From: Halomarinibacterium sedimenti
GTDB taxonomy: Bacteria; Bacteroidota; Bacteroidia; Flavobacteriales; Flavobacteriaceae
Length of the DNA stretch: 64,000 nt
Assembly: GCF_019312585.1 (NCBI RefSeq)
Contig: NZ_JAHWDP010000005.1
Span: 152,540-216,539, forward strand
Direction of reading: 5' to 3'
The position numbers and the translations under genes were made by a program. This document shows, piece after piece, positions 25,103 through 35,468 of the stretch (position 1 is its first letter; each line of letters begins with the position of its first letter). The notes under the pieces were generated by a model that worked only from the letters and a program-made list of their open reading frames with translations, ran no database searches and was not told where the DNA came from.

Positions 25103-27250
25103 ATGATAACAACTTTACTTAACTTAAAACACAAACTATTTCTAATATGTTTATGTATTCCCTTGAGCATGATATCTCAAGTCGGAATTAATACAACTAC
25201 GCCCCAAGCTGGCTCTATGCTAGATATTACAAGCGCTACCAAAGGGATACTTATCCCTAGAGTAAATATTTCTGACCTTAACACAATTGCACCTATTACA
25301 GGTGGAGCTCCTGAAAGCCTTTTAGTTTATAATACAAACAATACCACTGGAAGGGGATTTCATTATTGGAATGGTTCAGTTTGGATACCTATTATAACTC
25401 CAGATTGGAAACCTTCTGGAAATGCAGGAACAAATCCAGCTATAGATTTTATTGGAACTACAGATAATGTATCGCTTCGGTTTAGAACAAATAATATCGA
25501 AAGACTTGAAATTACTAACAATGGTTTAATTAGAGCATTTAGCCCTGGAACAGCAGCACAGCCCTTACTTTCTTGGGATTCAGATAGCGACACAGGTATT
25601 TTTAGAAGCGCAAGCGATGTACTAAACTTCACCGCAGGGGGACAGGATTTTTTAGCCTTATCTGGTGGAGGAATAAATGAATTCATCATCAACAATGACG
25701 AAGGGGTTTTAAATACCCGTATAGCAACTTTTGGAGATACAAATACATTTTATGTTAATGGGCTTTTAAATAATGTTGGGTTAGGAACAAATACACCAGA
25801 TATTAGTGCACAATTGGAATTGGCAGAAACAGATAAGGGTATCCTTATTAATAGGGTAGCTTTAACCTCTACGGCACTTCCTGCTCCCATAGTATTACCA
25901 GCAACAGGCTTATTAGTCTATAATACTGCTTATGCAAGCAGTGGAAGTACCGAAGTTTTACCAGGTTTTTATTATTGGGACGGAACTCGATGGATAGCCA
26001 TGGGAGGTACAGGTGGGAAAGATTGGTCACTCGAAGGAAACGCAGGAACTAATGTTGCCAATAACTTTTTAGGTACTACAGATAATGTTTCTTTAGCTTT
26101 TAGAACGGATGATAGTGAAAGAATGCTTATTGATGCTGCTGGCACCATTGGAATTGGCAACAATCCTTATACAGATACGGCCTTACGTGTTAATAATGCT
26201 TCACAACCTTATGGAGTAATTGCTCAAACAAGCTCCGATGGTATTGCCATATATGGTAGTGACACTGGCACTGGACTTGGAGTTTTGGGAATTTCAAGTA
26301 ATAATCATGGTATCTATGGAACTACCGCTTATACAGGAGGTGCCTTTTTAATAGGAGGAATTATTGGTTGGGGTACTGGAACATCCAGGGCAAATGGAGT
26401 TCTTGCTGTTAGTGACCAACAGCCAGGTTCAGATTCTAATATGGGTATAAGAGCAGTTTCTGGAAGTACTACTTCTATATCCTCTAACCAAATTATGAAT
26501 GTAGGTGTAAATACAAATGCAACAGATTTGGCTTTATATGCATTATCCGAAGGCCCTATAACAAGTAATGGAATTATGGAGGCAGCGAGGTTTCAAACAA
26601 ACTATAGTGGTTCTGCTATAGATTCAGACACGAGAGATCCAAGAGCGCAATTGGCTGGGTATACCAATGCCAGTCAAGTAGGAGGAAATAATATGTATTA
26701 TGGCGGTTACTTTTATAGTGGAGGTACGAGCGGAACGTCCTCCTACGCATATGCAGGTGCGAGATATGGGAATACTAACTATAAAATTATTGGAAATGGT
26801 AATGTTTCAACCATAGTGGACGGAGTTGACGGAAACAAAAAAATTATGTTTGCACCAGAAGCACCAGAAGTCCTTTTTGAAGATTACGGTATAGGACAGC
26901 TATCAAATGGAGCTGCGTTTATTGATATAGACCCAAACTTCACTAATAATATAATAGTAGATACAGACCACCCTCTTAAGGTGTTTATCCAATTAGAAGG
27001 GGATTGTAATGGTGTCTATGTTACACAAAAAAGTGCAGAAGGGTTTATGGTGAAAGAATTGCAGAATGGAAACTCAAATGTTTCATTCTCTTGGCATATC
27101 GTTGCTAATAGAAAAGATGAAGTGGGAGGAAATTCTTCAGAAAATTCAGAATATGCAGATTTACGTTTCCCAGATGCACCTAATGCAATTATAGTTTCTG
27201 AAAACAAAGCTTTGATTGCTAGTAAATTAGACCCTATAATAAATGATTAA
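25103..27250 (+). CDS. Long VGINTTTP-type surface protein
   Basis: The 715-residue protein has a signal peptide (about 1-26). QVGINTTTPQAGSMLDI follows directly, and LVYNTNNT..WNGSVWIPI marks a head module. The DFIGTTDNVSLRFRTNN block occurs twice (also NNFLGTTDNVSLAFRTDD), showing an internal repeat. The middle is repetitive and beta-rich, likely fibrous. The C-terminal module (about 600-690, ILFEDYG-like VLFEDYGIGQL, VFIQLEGDCNGVYV, FSWHIVANR) recurs in the gene at 33486. No T9SS sorting domain is visible, so the export route beyond the signal peptide is open. Probably an extracellular fibre; substrate unknown. Confidence 0.75.
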   Translation: MITTLLNLKHKLFLICLCIPLSMISQVGINTTTPQAGSMLDITSATKGILIPRVNISDLNTIAPITGGAPESLLVYNTNNTTGRGFHYWNGSVWIPIITPDWKPSGNAGTNPAIDFIGTTDNVSLRFRTNNIERLEITNNGLIRAFSPGTAAQPLLSWDSDSDTGIFRSASDVLNFTAGGQDFLALSGGGINEFIINNDEGVLNTRIATFGDTNTFYVNGLLNNVGLGTNTPDISAQLELAETDKGILINRVALTSTALPAPIVLPATGLLVYNTAYASSGSTEVLPGFYYWDGTRWIAMGGTGGKDWSLEGNAGTNVANNFLGTTDNVSLAFRTDDSERMLIDAAGTIGIGNNPYTDTALRVNNASQPYGVIAQTSSDGIAIYGSDTGTGLGVLGISSNNHGIYGTTAYTGGAFLIGGIIGWGTGTSRANGVLAVSDQQPGSDSNMGIRAVSGSTTSISSNQIMNVGVNTNATDLALYALSEGPITSNGIMEAARFQTNYSGSAIDSDTRDPRAQLAGYTNASQVGGNNMYYGGYFYSGGTSGTSSYAYAGARYGNTNYKIIGNGNVSTIVDGVDGNKKIMFAPEAPEVLFEDYGIGQLSNGAAFIDIDPNFTNNIIVDTDHPLKVFIQLEGDCNGVYVTQKSAEGFMVKELQNGNSNVSFSWHIVANRKDEVGGNSSENSEYADLRFPDAPNAIIVSENKALIASKLDPIIND

Positions 27251-27453
27251 ATTTCTATAAATATTAGAAGCTAAAGATTTCAAAAAATAGATCTATTTAA
27301 AAAATCAATAATTTAATACATGTAGTATAATTATGAATTATTTGTAAGTAATTTCATCATAATATTGAAAATATGTGCATTTCGTCGAATTTTTTTGGTT
27401 TTTATGGATAAAATCGTCTATTCTTGTAATCCCAAATCATATAATTATTTATT

Positions 27454-28290
27454 ATGGAGTTTAAACCTACAAAAAGCCCCTTACTATTTTATAGTCTGTG
27501 TGTTTTTACTCTTATTTCTCTAAATACTATTGCACAAGTTGGTATTAATACATTAACACCCAATGGTATTTTAGATGTAAATTCGACAAATATGGGAGTT
27601 GTACTCCCTAGATTAGCCTTAACATCAACTATTGTTATGGCCCCAGCTACCAACCCGCAAGGGGGAAGTATACCAATTGGAACTGTAGTATTTAACACAA
27701 ATACTACTTCTACAGGAGCTAATGATGTTGTTCCTGGCATGTATTCATGGGATGGTTCACAATGGCGCCCTCAGTTTCCAAAAAGACAATATGCTTTATA
27801 TGAAAGTACTACTGGAACAATTAGAAGCACACCTGGGTCGAACCTAACCATAAGGTTAAATGGAAATAATTCAAATACTTTTACTGCAAAATATACGGGT
27901 CAATATAAAGTAAAGCTACGTGTTGATTTTGGTGGAGGGCTTGCCAAAGTACCTAGTGAAGGAAGTGGCGCTTCAAATTCTGACGGTGATTTAAATATTG
28001 CCAATGCTACAGGTACATTTACACTTAATTTTGGCGGAACAAATTATACTATAAATGCCAACTCCTATTCTACGGCTTATAACGCAGTATCTCCATCCAC
28101 TAACTATTTTGCTATTTGGCAAGAATTTACAGCAACAGAATATCTAAGTCTTAAAACAAATGACGCAGTCTCATTTACATTGACTTTCTTACAGAATACT
28201 GCTGAAGAATTTCAGAACAATAGTAATGGCAGAGGCTATATCGCTTATGATATACCCTGTTATGTAGAAATTTCCTTTTTGGGAGAATAA
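27454..28290 (+). CDS. Small VGINT-type surface protein, paralogue 1
   Basis: The 278-residue protein has a signal peptide, then QVGINTLTPNGILDVNSTNMG and GMYSWDGSQWRPQF. A C-terminal beta-sandwich-like domain follows, ending RGYIAYDIPCYVEISFLGE. The two following genes share the N-terminal head, the G.Y.WDGS.W.PQ block and the C-terminal xGxI...C.VEF.Y.G pattern. The three arose by tandem duplication and now differ substantially in the middle. Gaps of 13 and 12 bases make one operon. Confidence 0.75.
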   Translation: MEFKPTKSPLLFYSLCVFTLISLNTIAQVGINTLTPNGILDVNSTNMGVVLPRLALTSTIVMAPATNPQGGSIPIGTVVFNTNTTSTGANDVVPGMYSWDGSQWRPQFPKRQYALYESTTGTIRSTPGSNLTIRLNGNNSNTFTAKYTGQYKVKLRVDFGGGLAKVPSEGSGASNSDGDLNIANATGTFTLNFGGTNYTINANSYSTAYNAVSPSTNYFAIWQEFTATEYLSLKTNDAVSFTLTFLQNTAEEFQNNSNGRGYIAYDIPCYVEISFLGE

Positions 28291-28303
28291 AACCCCTATT
28301 ATT

Positions 28304-29149
28304 ATGAAAAAAAACTATCTCATATTAGTACTATTATTATCCCTAAACCTAACACTATTTGCTCAAGTAGGTATAGGGACGACAGCCCCAAAAGGAGCTT
28401 TGGATATCACCTCAACAAACACTGGTTTTATATATCCTCAAATAGCACTTACAAATACGCTAACTCCTACTATTACCAACCCAAATGGAGGTGGTCTAGC
28501 AGTAGGCACAACAGTTTACAATACTGCTATCGCTGGCACTGGAGTTAATACAGTATATCCAGGTGTATATATCTGGGATGGCTCTGGTTGGATACCACAA
28601 TACCATAAGGATGATTACAAACTTTGCTATCAAACTGTTAATTTAAGAACGGGATCTGATGATATTCTAAACCCTGTATCAGGGAATCAAGCAATAACAT
28701 TTAATGACAATAGTTTTACTCCTAAATTTAATGGAAATTATCTTGTAACCGTTACGGTGCATTACGGCGGAGGCCGATTAGATATTCCAGCAGGGGTAGA
28801 CCAATGGGCTAATTTTAATGCTCAAGAAGGGCAGTTCAATTTTACATTTAATAGCACGACCTACAATTATACGTTAAAAACTTACTCTGGATACAATGAT
28901 GATAAACTCTTTGATGGAGGCAGTGTAAATTATCACACAAATAGAATCAATCAAACTACTTACACAATTCCTGTTAGTTTAGCACGTAATACGGCATACC
29001 CTTTTACCTTAACTTTTAACCAAACAAACTCTGCAGGATTTGAAGGAAATGGTGATATAAGCGTTGCTCCCGCTGGAGACGGAAGAGGTTATATTATTAC
29101 AAGTGGAATGGTAAAATGTACTGTTGAATTTAAATATTTAGGAATTTAA
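28304..29149 (+). CDS. Small VGIGT-type surface protein, paralogue 2
   Basis: The 281-residue protein has a signal peptide and QVGIGTTAPKGALDITSTNTG. YIWDGSGWIPQYHKDD follows, then a beta-sandwich domain with YLVTVTVHYGGG (the TVxxxxGGG block is shared with paralogue 1's VKLRVDFGGG), ending GYIITSGMVKCTVEFKYLGI. It sits 13 bases after paralogue 1 and 12 before paralogue 3. Extracellular, function unknown. Confidence 0.75.
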   Translation: MKKNYLILVLLLSLNLTLFAQVGIGTTAPKGALDITSTNTGFIYPQIALTNTLTPTITNPNGGGLAVGTTVYNTAIAGTGVNTVYPGVYIWDGSGWIPQYHKDDYKLCYQTVNLRTGSDDILNPVSGNQAITFNDNSFTPKFNGNYLVTVTVHYGGGRLDIPAGVDQWANFNAQEGQFNFTFNSTTYNYTLKTYSGYNDDKLFDGGSVNYHTNRINQTTYTIPVSLARNTAYPFTLTFNQTNSAGFEGNGDISVAPAGDGRGYIITSGMVKCTVEFKYLGI

Positions 29150-29161
29150 AATTAAATCAAG

Positions 29162-30061
29162 ATGAAACATATTATAAGTATATTTTTACTGATTTTTGTT
29201 CCGATATCACTTTTTAGCCAAATTGGGATTGGAACTTCAACACCCGAAGGTGCTTTAGATGTTGAAGTGTATGATGCCACTGGAACTATATTAGAAAGCC
29301 CTTACGGTATTGTATTACCTAAAGTAAGTCTTACCTCAAATATTTTAGCAAGCCCAGTAATAAATCCTAATGGAGGTGCACTAGAACCAGGAACTACCAT
29401 TTACAACACAAGCAATACCACAAATGGTGCAAACGATGTGTCCCCTGGTATTTACAGCTGGACAGGATCGTCTTGGGAGCCTCAATTTTTCAAAAAAGAA
29501 TATGAAAAATTTGAACAAACAGGAGGTTGTCAACGAACAACCATTCGAGAATCTTTTGGAACACCTAACCCATCTGCTGCCGATAATATTGCTGGTCTTA
29601 CTGCTAGAACATTTGTTCCTACCTATTCTGGAGTTTATAAAGTTGAAGTAAGAACAAACTTTGGAGCTGGTAAAATTGCAGATTTCACTTCAGGGACTGA
29701 AAGTGAAATCTCGCTAGCAACTTCCGAAGGGGCATTTTTCTTTACCATGTCTGGAACGGGTGTTGATATTGACCCTACAAGTTCTTCTTATGACTATACA
29801 GAAGGATGGTCTTATACACATTCTTATTCGGCAGAAAATGATAATGAAAGCCCAGCGATTGAAAGTTTTAATGTGGGGCATTATGCAACACTTGTTTACA
29901 ACTTATACTTATTATCAGGACATACTTATACATTTACCTTAAGTAATTGTATTATTACTGGCCATCAATACTTTGTAAATAATGGTGACTCTGGAGATGG
30001 TCAAGGCCATATAGGACATTACATTCCCTGCTCTGTAGAGTTTACTTATGTAGGAGACTAA
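29162..30061 (+). CDS. Small VGIGT-type surface protein, paralogue 3
   Basis: The 299-residue protein has a signal peptide and QIGIGTSTPEGALDVEVYDATG. IYSWTGSSWEPQFFKKEY follows. The domain has VYKVEVRTNFGAGK, equivalent to the VDFGGG block in its neighbours, and the end is GHIGHYIPCSVEFTYVGD. It is the most divergent of the three. It lies 36 bases before the choice-of-anchor B gene, most likely in the same operon. Confidence 0.75.
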   Translation: MKHIISIFLLIFVPISLFSQIGIGTSTPEGALDVEVYDATGTILESPYGIVLPKVSLTSNILASPVINPNGGALEPGTTIYNTSNTTNGANDVSPGIYSWTGSSWEPQFFKKEYEKFEQTGGCQRTTIRESFGTPNPSAADNIAGLTARTFVPTYSGVYKVEVRTNFGAGKIADFTSGTESEISLATSEGAFFFTMSGTGVDIDPTSSSYDYTEGWSYTHSYSAENDNESPAIESFNVGHYATLVYNLYLLSGHTYTFTLSNCIITGHQYFVNNGDSGDGQGHIGHYIPCSVEFTYVGD

Positions 30062-30097
30062 AAACAAATTTCAATATAATTCTTAACAACTATTTCA

Positions 30098-33000
30098 ATG
30101 TTCAAAAACCTACCTTACCTCGCATTATTATTCATTTTACCTCTACAAGTATTTGCTCAAATTCCATGTTCTGGAGGTATTATTAATCAAGCTGGAACAG
30201 CAAATGATTATCCTTGTAGTGTATTAACGTATCAATCGCGTATTTCAGCTTCTGCTATGGGAGCAAATGAAGCACAAGATTCTTGGGGGTGGACAGATCC
30301 TTTAAACAACAAGGAATATGCAATTGTAGCTTTGGATAATGGGACCGCTTTTGTAGATATTACAAACCCGACCAGTCCTATTTATCTAGCCAGATTGAAT
30401 ACTCATACAGGGAGTAGCTTGTGGAGAGATGTAAAAGTATATCAAAATCACGCCTATATAGTAAGTGACTCTAATGGTAACCATGGGGTTCAAATATTCG
30501 ATTTAACAAGATTAAGAACTCTTACAGGTAGCCCAGTTGTTACCTTTACCAATTCACAAGTTGATGGACGTCTTAGTTTAATTGGTTCTGCACATAATGT
30601 TATAATAAATGAAGACACAGGTTTTTTATACGTTTTAGGAGCTGGAACAAATGGAAACAATCAACGTATTTTCAACCTGAATTCAAGTTTAACAAATCCT
30701 CCCTCCGTAGCTATTTTATCTGCCTATGGATATTGTCATGATGCACAAGTGGTGATTTATGACGGTCCAGATCCAGATCATCAAGGAAAAGAATTATTTA
30801 TTGGTAGTTTTAGCGGCTCGGACTTTCTACGTATTCTTGACGTTACCAACAAAGCTTCCATCACTCAAATTGGTGTAATCGATTATACTAATAAATATTA
30901 TACCCATCAAGGATGGTTTACCGAAGATAAACGCTTTTTTATCGTAGGGGATGAAGTGGATGAGGAAAATATTGGGTTTAATACCAGAACACTAGTATTT
31001 GACTTACAAGATTTAGACAATCCCGTGTTACATTATACACATTACGGATCTACCCCTGCAATTGACCATAATGGCTATGTAAGAGATAATAGATTCTATT
31101 TAGCTAACTACTCAGCTGGCATGAGAGTTATGAAAGTAGATGGTTTATACAATACAACCCCTACCATGACGGAGGTGGCTTATATGGATACTTATGTAGC
31201 CAACAGCACAGCGGCTTTCAATGGTACCTGGAATGTTTACCCTTATTTTGAAAGTGGAAATTTAATAATGACTGGATTTGGGAATGCAGGTGTTAATGGT
31301 GATGGGGGATTATTTATTGTAAGAGACCCAAATTACGACAATATAGACCCAGTAGCAGTTTGCCAAAACATTATAGCAACACTAGATAAGACTACAGGAA
31401 CAGTAACAATTGACGCTTTAGATGTTGATGGAGGTTCTACCGATAATATTGGAATAGTTTCAAGAAGTATTTCAGGTCAAACTACATTTACCTGTGCGGA
31501 TGTCGGCAGTGTTTTTAATGTTACCCTAACTGTAACCGATGATTACGGGCATACAGATACTTGTGTTGCAACTGTAACAGTTGAAGCTGAAACTACTACA
31601 TATTTAGGGGCTGGAACTTGGACAAATGGCACTCCTGGTATAGGGTCTAACGCAAAAATAAGCAATGATTATAACACCTCTTTAGGAAGTATCGACGCTT
31701 GTACTTGTGAAATAGACGCAGTAAGAACGTTAACTATTCAAGCAGATGATTACCTAAAAACCGAACAAGATATCATAGTTAATGGAACACTTATCGTAGA
31801 GCACCAAGGAAATGTGGTTCAAACAGATCCATCCGCAAGTGTTATTAAAAATGGAACAATCAATGTAAATGTTACTTCCCCTAACCTTCGTAAAAGAGAT
31901 TTTATGATTATGGGGAGTCCCATGACAACAGAATCTAGAAGTGGCGTTTGGAACTCCTCTTTTATAGTTCTGGATTTTACTCCTCAAAACTTTTTACCAC
32001 ACCCTAATGTTCCTGCAGGAGGTACTAATTTCGCAGACGATGACGGAGATTGGTATAACTATCATACAGGAACACTAAATCCAGGGGAGGGGTATGTAAA
32101 TCGCCCTCAAAGTGGATATAATGACCCTACAGTTCCACCCACAGGAAGGCCGTTTAATTTTACATACGAATTGGGCACACTTAATAATGGAAATATTACG
32201 TATACAAATTACAATAATGGACCCGCCGCAAATCCAAACGGAACACCAAATATGGTAGCTAATCCATATGCTTGTGCCATAGACGCAGCCTCATTTATGA
32301 CAGCAAATCCAGGTGTTGGTGCCTTATATTTCTGGGAGCATTTAACCCCTCCTGGAACCCCACTTCCTGTAAGTAATTTGCGATTCGACATGGACGACAT
32401 TTCTATTTTTGATGGAGTAACTGGTTTACCCGCAGCTAATGACCCTGGTAATGCCCAAGGTACAGCCCCAAATGGAATCATATCTACAGGCCAAGGTTTT
32501 GGGATAAGAACAAATGGTACAGCAGGAAGCACTGGAACAATAACCTTTAATAACACCATGAGACTAACTTCTGGAAATAATACCCTAAGAGGACTTGGTA
32601 CTGTTGGAGAAGATTTAACTCCAGAGAAGTTATTATTAGAAATTAGAGAAAAAACTCATGGATATGGTGCATTTACAGCTATTACATTCCTAGAAAGTGC
32701 AAGTGATGGATTAGATGAAAACTTAGACACAAACCGTTTAGCCACCATAGTTTCATTTTATTCCCACCTTGATGATGGTACTGGTGAATTTGCTATACAA
32801 ACGCGGGGACCGTTCGCAAAGGGCAAAAAAATACCTCTGGGTTTTTCATCCCAAATAGATGAAACTTTGGAGTATGAAATTTCTCTTACCAATATGGAAG
32901 GCTTAAACCTCGATAGCACTACAGTATATCTATATGATCACCAGGAAAACATTATTACAAATCTTGAAAACGACTCATATACTTTTAAAAGTGGAAAGGG

Positions 33001-33304
33001 AGTTTTTCATAATAGATTTACATTATTGTTTAAAACCGAAAGAGTTTTAGGTCCAGGTGAAACAGCCATTGACTCCATAGATTTATTTCCAAATCCTACC
33101 ATGAAAGACATCAATATCTTTTCTCCAGATGCCTATTTATTAAATCTAGAAGTATTTGATTTAATGGGAAGAAAAATTTCTCAAAAAATTGAGGAAACCA
33201 AAAATACTTATACTTTAAATCTTTCAGGTTTAAATACAGGAGTATACTTCATAAAAATCGACACAGATAAAGGTAGTGTCACTAAAAAAATTATAAAAAA
33301 GTAA
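30098..33304 (+). CDS. Choice-of-anchor B family T9SS-secreted protein
   Basis: The 1068-residue protein has a signal peptide (ending VFAQ). A choice-of-anchor B module (LVIVD-type propeller) spans about 30-420, with WGWTDPLNNKEYAIVALDNG, VDITNPTSP and HDAQVVIYDGPDPDH blocks. A HYR/Ig-like domain with paired cysteines (about 425-500) and a long region of unknown fold follow. The end is a T9SS type A sorting domain (about 995-1068, DLFPNPTMKDINIFS, ending TKKIIKK). It is exported to the surface by T9SS. It is the last gene of the operon with the three tandem paralogues, which hints that they work on the same surface structure. Confidence 0.88.
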   Translation: MFKNLPYLALLFILPLQVFAQIPCSGGIINQAGTANDYPCSVLTYQSRISASAMGANEAQDSWGWTDPLNNKEYAIVALDNGTAFVDITNPTSPIYLARLNTHTGSSLWRDVKVYQNHAYIVSDSNGNHGVQIFDLTRLRTLTGSPVVTFTNSQVDGRLSLIGSAHNVIINEDTGFLYVLGAGTNGNNQRIFNLNSSLTNPPSVAILSAYGYCHDAQVVIYDGPDPDHQGKELFIGSFSGSDFLRILDVTNKASITQIGVIDYTNKYYTHQGWFTEDKRFFIVGDEVDEENIGFNTRTLVFDLQDLDNPVLHYTHYGSTPAIDHNGYVRDNRFYLANYSAGMRVMKVDGLYNTTPTMTEVAYMDTYVANSTAAFNGTWNVYPYFESGNLIMTGFGNAGVNGDGGLFIVRDPNYDNIDPVAVCQNIIATLDKTTGTVTIDALDVDGGSTDNIGIVSRSISGQTTFTCADVGSVFNVTLTVTDDYGHTDTCVATVTVEAETTTYLGAGTWTNGTPGIGSNAKISNDYNTSLGSIDACTCEIDAVRTLTIQADDYLKTEQDIIVNGTLIVEHQGNVVQTDPSASVIKNGTINVNVTSPNLRKRDFMIMGSPMTTESRSGVWNSSFIVLDFTPQNFLPHPNVPAGGTNFADDDGDWYNYHTGTLNPGEGYVNRPQSGYNDPTVPPTGRPFNFTYELGTLNNGNITYTNYNNGPAANPNGTPNMVANPYACAIDAASFMTANPGVGALYFWEHLTPPGTPLPVSNLRFDMDDISIFDGVTGLPAANDPGNAQGTAPNGIISTGQGFGIRTNGTAGSTGTITFNNTMRLTSGNNTLRGLGTVGEDLTPEKLLLEIREKTHGYGAFTAITFLESASDGLDENLDTNRLATIVSFYSHLDDGTGEFAIQTRGPFAKGKKIPLGFSSQIDETLEYEISLTNMEGLNLDSTTVYLYDHQENIITNLENDSYTFKSGKGVFHNRFTLLFKTERVLGPGETAIDSIDLFPNPTMKDINIFSPDAYLLNLEVFDLMGRKISQKIEETKNTYTLNLSGLNTGVYFIKIDTDKGSVTKKIIKK

Positions 33305-33344
33305 ATCAATAGAATCCTTTAATAGAACAGATAAAAATGTTTTT

Positions 33345-33374
33345 AAGCCCAATGCGTTGCATTGGGCTTTTTTG
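33345..33374 (+). terminator. Terminator of the surface-protein operon
   Basis: AAGCCCAATGC-GTT-GCATTGGGCTT followed by TTTTTG gives a perfect 11-bp stem. Confidence 0.9.
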
Positions 33375-33485
33375 TCGATAAAAAATAGCTACTTATCTAA
33401 AATATAGCATTCTATGGCTATGTGATGTAAGATTTTATGATATTTGATATGGGGAGTAACTATTTTAAATCTAAAACATTGAGTT

Positions 33486-35468
33486 GTGAAGAAAGAAATA
33501 ACCTCCCGACATCCTCATTTCATCCTTATTCTATTTTTTTTAATTAGTACAATTTCATATTCACAAGTAGGTATTGGAACCACAAATCCTAATTCTAATG
33601 CTTTGTTAGATGTTGATTCAACTATTTATACTGGTGGAATTTTACTTCCAAGGTTAGGATTAAGCTCAACAGCAAGTTTTGCGCCATTATCTGCTCATGT
33701 AGCGGGTATGATTGTATACAACACCGCCACCGCTGGGGATGTTACCCCAGGGTTTTATTATAACAATGGCACCTTGTGGGTTCGTATTGGAGGTGGAACC
33801 GCAACCGATAAATGGGATTTAACAGGAAATGCGGGAATTACTCCTTCCATAAATTTTGTAGGGACTACAGATAATAATGCCCTACGATTTAGAACAAATA
33901 ATTATGACCGTTTTGAAATATCCACTGGTACAACCATTGCCAATGGAGGAAGATTAAGGGCTTTCACAGATGGAAGTGCAGCTTCACCTATTTATTCTTG
34001 GCAGTCAACAACAGGAACAGGAATGTTTCAACCAGCAACTAATGCTTTAGGTTTTTCTACTAATGGAACAGAAAGATTTCGCATTTCTAATGCCAATCAA
34101 GTTTATGGTTTAGCGGACGGTACCGCAGCTCTACCCTTCTATTCTTGGAGTTCAGATCCCGATATTGGAATGTATCGAATAGGAACTGACATTTTGGGAT
34201 TATCCACTACTGGAACTGAGCGCATGAGATTCTTAGCTAATGGGCAAGTATCCATTAATAATAATTCACCATTAGGAACGGATAGATTTACAGTAACTGC
34301 CGTTGATACAGAGGATGCCATTAATGGCTATACTACAACCGGTACGGGTGTCTATGGTGAGAATTCCAGTGGTGTTGGAAATGGAGTATTTGGTAATTCC
34401 GCTAATGTTGGAGCTCGAGGCTATGGTGCTCATGGAGCCATCCTAGAGTCTGGTCTTGATGCAGGTTACGGAGCCATTGCATGGAATACCGCTCTAATAG
34501 GGACAAATAGAACGGGTCTTTTAGTACTGGGTCAAAACTTATCACCCATTACATTTTCAAACACTGGGGCGATATTATATGGTTCAGGAAGTGGCGGTGT
34601 GTCCTTCGCTAGTAGTTTAACCTCCACTGGATTTTTAGCAGTTGGTAATGCAGGTACTACAGCATATTCTTTAACTTTAGGCTCTGGTCTTGCCGGTACT
34701 GGTTCCTCAACTGGTATTTATGGAATATCAACTGCAACTGCCGGAACAAGACAGGGTGCATATTTTAGCATGAATAAATCCGGAAATGTTACCCCAGCAG
34801 CCGCAGATGATCCGGTTGCAATATTGGCGGGTTATAATGGATCCTATTATTTTGGAGGTTATTTTGATGGTAATCAAGATAATACGGGTAATGCAGGAGG
34901 AAATAATATTGGAGAAGATTACGCTTATGTAGGAATTACTGTTGGAAATACAACTTATAAAATTTTAGGAACAGGGTCTAACTCGACAATGATAAACGAT
35001 TCTCAAGGAAATAAACGAATTTTATTTTCTACAGAAGCACCTGAGATATTATTTGAAGATTATGGAACTGGACAATTAGTTAATGGAAAAACTACTATTA
35101 ATCTTGATCCTTTGTTAAGTTCAATAATTCATGTTTCAAAGAACCACCCTTTAAAAGTTTTTATACAATTAGAAGGAGATTGTAATGGGGTTTATGTAAC
35201 TGATAAAACGGCAAACAGTTTTACCGTAGTTGAATTAAATGGAGGAAAATCAAATGTTCCGTTCTCTTGGCATATTGTTGCCAATAGAGCAGACACAAAA
35301 AGTCAAGATGGAAGCATAATTTCTAAGCATGTGGATGTAAGATTTCCTATTGGTCCAAATAAAATTCAACCTTTAGAAATTAATGCAAACGAATCAAAAC
35401 CAGTAAATACAGTCACTAGAGCGTCAGAATCCAATTCCAAAACAAAAATTCAACTTCAAAACAATTAA
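33486..35468 (+). CDS. Long VGIGTTNP-type surface protein
   Basis: The 660-residue protein starts at GTG 33486 and has a signal peptide ending SYSQ. VGIGTTNPNSNALLDV and VTPGFYYNNGTLWVRIG follow, then the NFVGTTDNNALRFRTNN block and two copies of a YSWxS..DIGMYR-type unit. The middle is glycine- and threonine-rich. The C-terminus (about 565-640) shares ILFEDYGTGQL, HPLKVFIQLEGDCNGVYV and FSWHIVANR with the gene at 25103. The two are clear paralogues flanking the operon. No sorting domain was seen. Confidence 0.75.
   Translation: MKKEITSRHPHFILILFFLISTISYSQVGIGTTNPNSNALLDVDSTIYTGGILLPRLGLSSTASFAPLSAHVAGMIVYNTATAGDVTPGFYYNNGTLWVRIGGGTATDKWDLTGNAGITPSINFVGTTDNNALRFRTNNYDRFEISTGTTIANGGRLRAFTDGSAASPIYSWQSTTGTGMFQPATNALGFSTNGTERFRISNANQVYGLADGTAALPFYSWSSDPDIGMYRIGTDILGLSTTGTERMRFLANGQVSINNNSPLGTDRFTVTAVDTEDAINGYTTTGTGVYGENSSGVGNGVFGNSANVGARGYGAHGAILESGLDAGYGAIAWNTALIGTNRTGLLVLGQNLSPITFSNTGAILYGSGSGGVSFASSLTSTGFLAVGNAGTTAYSLTLGSGLAGTGSSTGIYGISTATAGTRQGAYFSMNKSGNVTPAAADDPVAILAGYNGSYYFGGYFDGNQDNTGNAGGNNIGEDYAYVGITVGNTTYKILGTGSNSTMINDSQGNKRILFSTEAPEILFEDYGTGQLVNGKTTINLDPLLSSIIHVSKNHPLKVFIQLEGDCNGVYVTDKTANSFTVVELNGGKSNVPFSWHIVANRADTKSQDGSIISKHVDVRFPIGPNKIQPLEINANESKPVNTVTRASESNSKTKIQLQNN

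Noticed and set aside
25103..35468. Prophage tail-fibre cluster
   Set aside because: VGIGTxxP heads resemble tail fibres, but no phage capsid, tail, lysis or integrase gene is present and all proteins have signal peptides.
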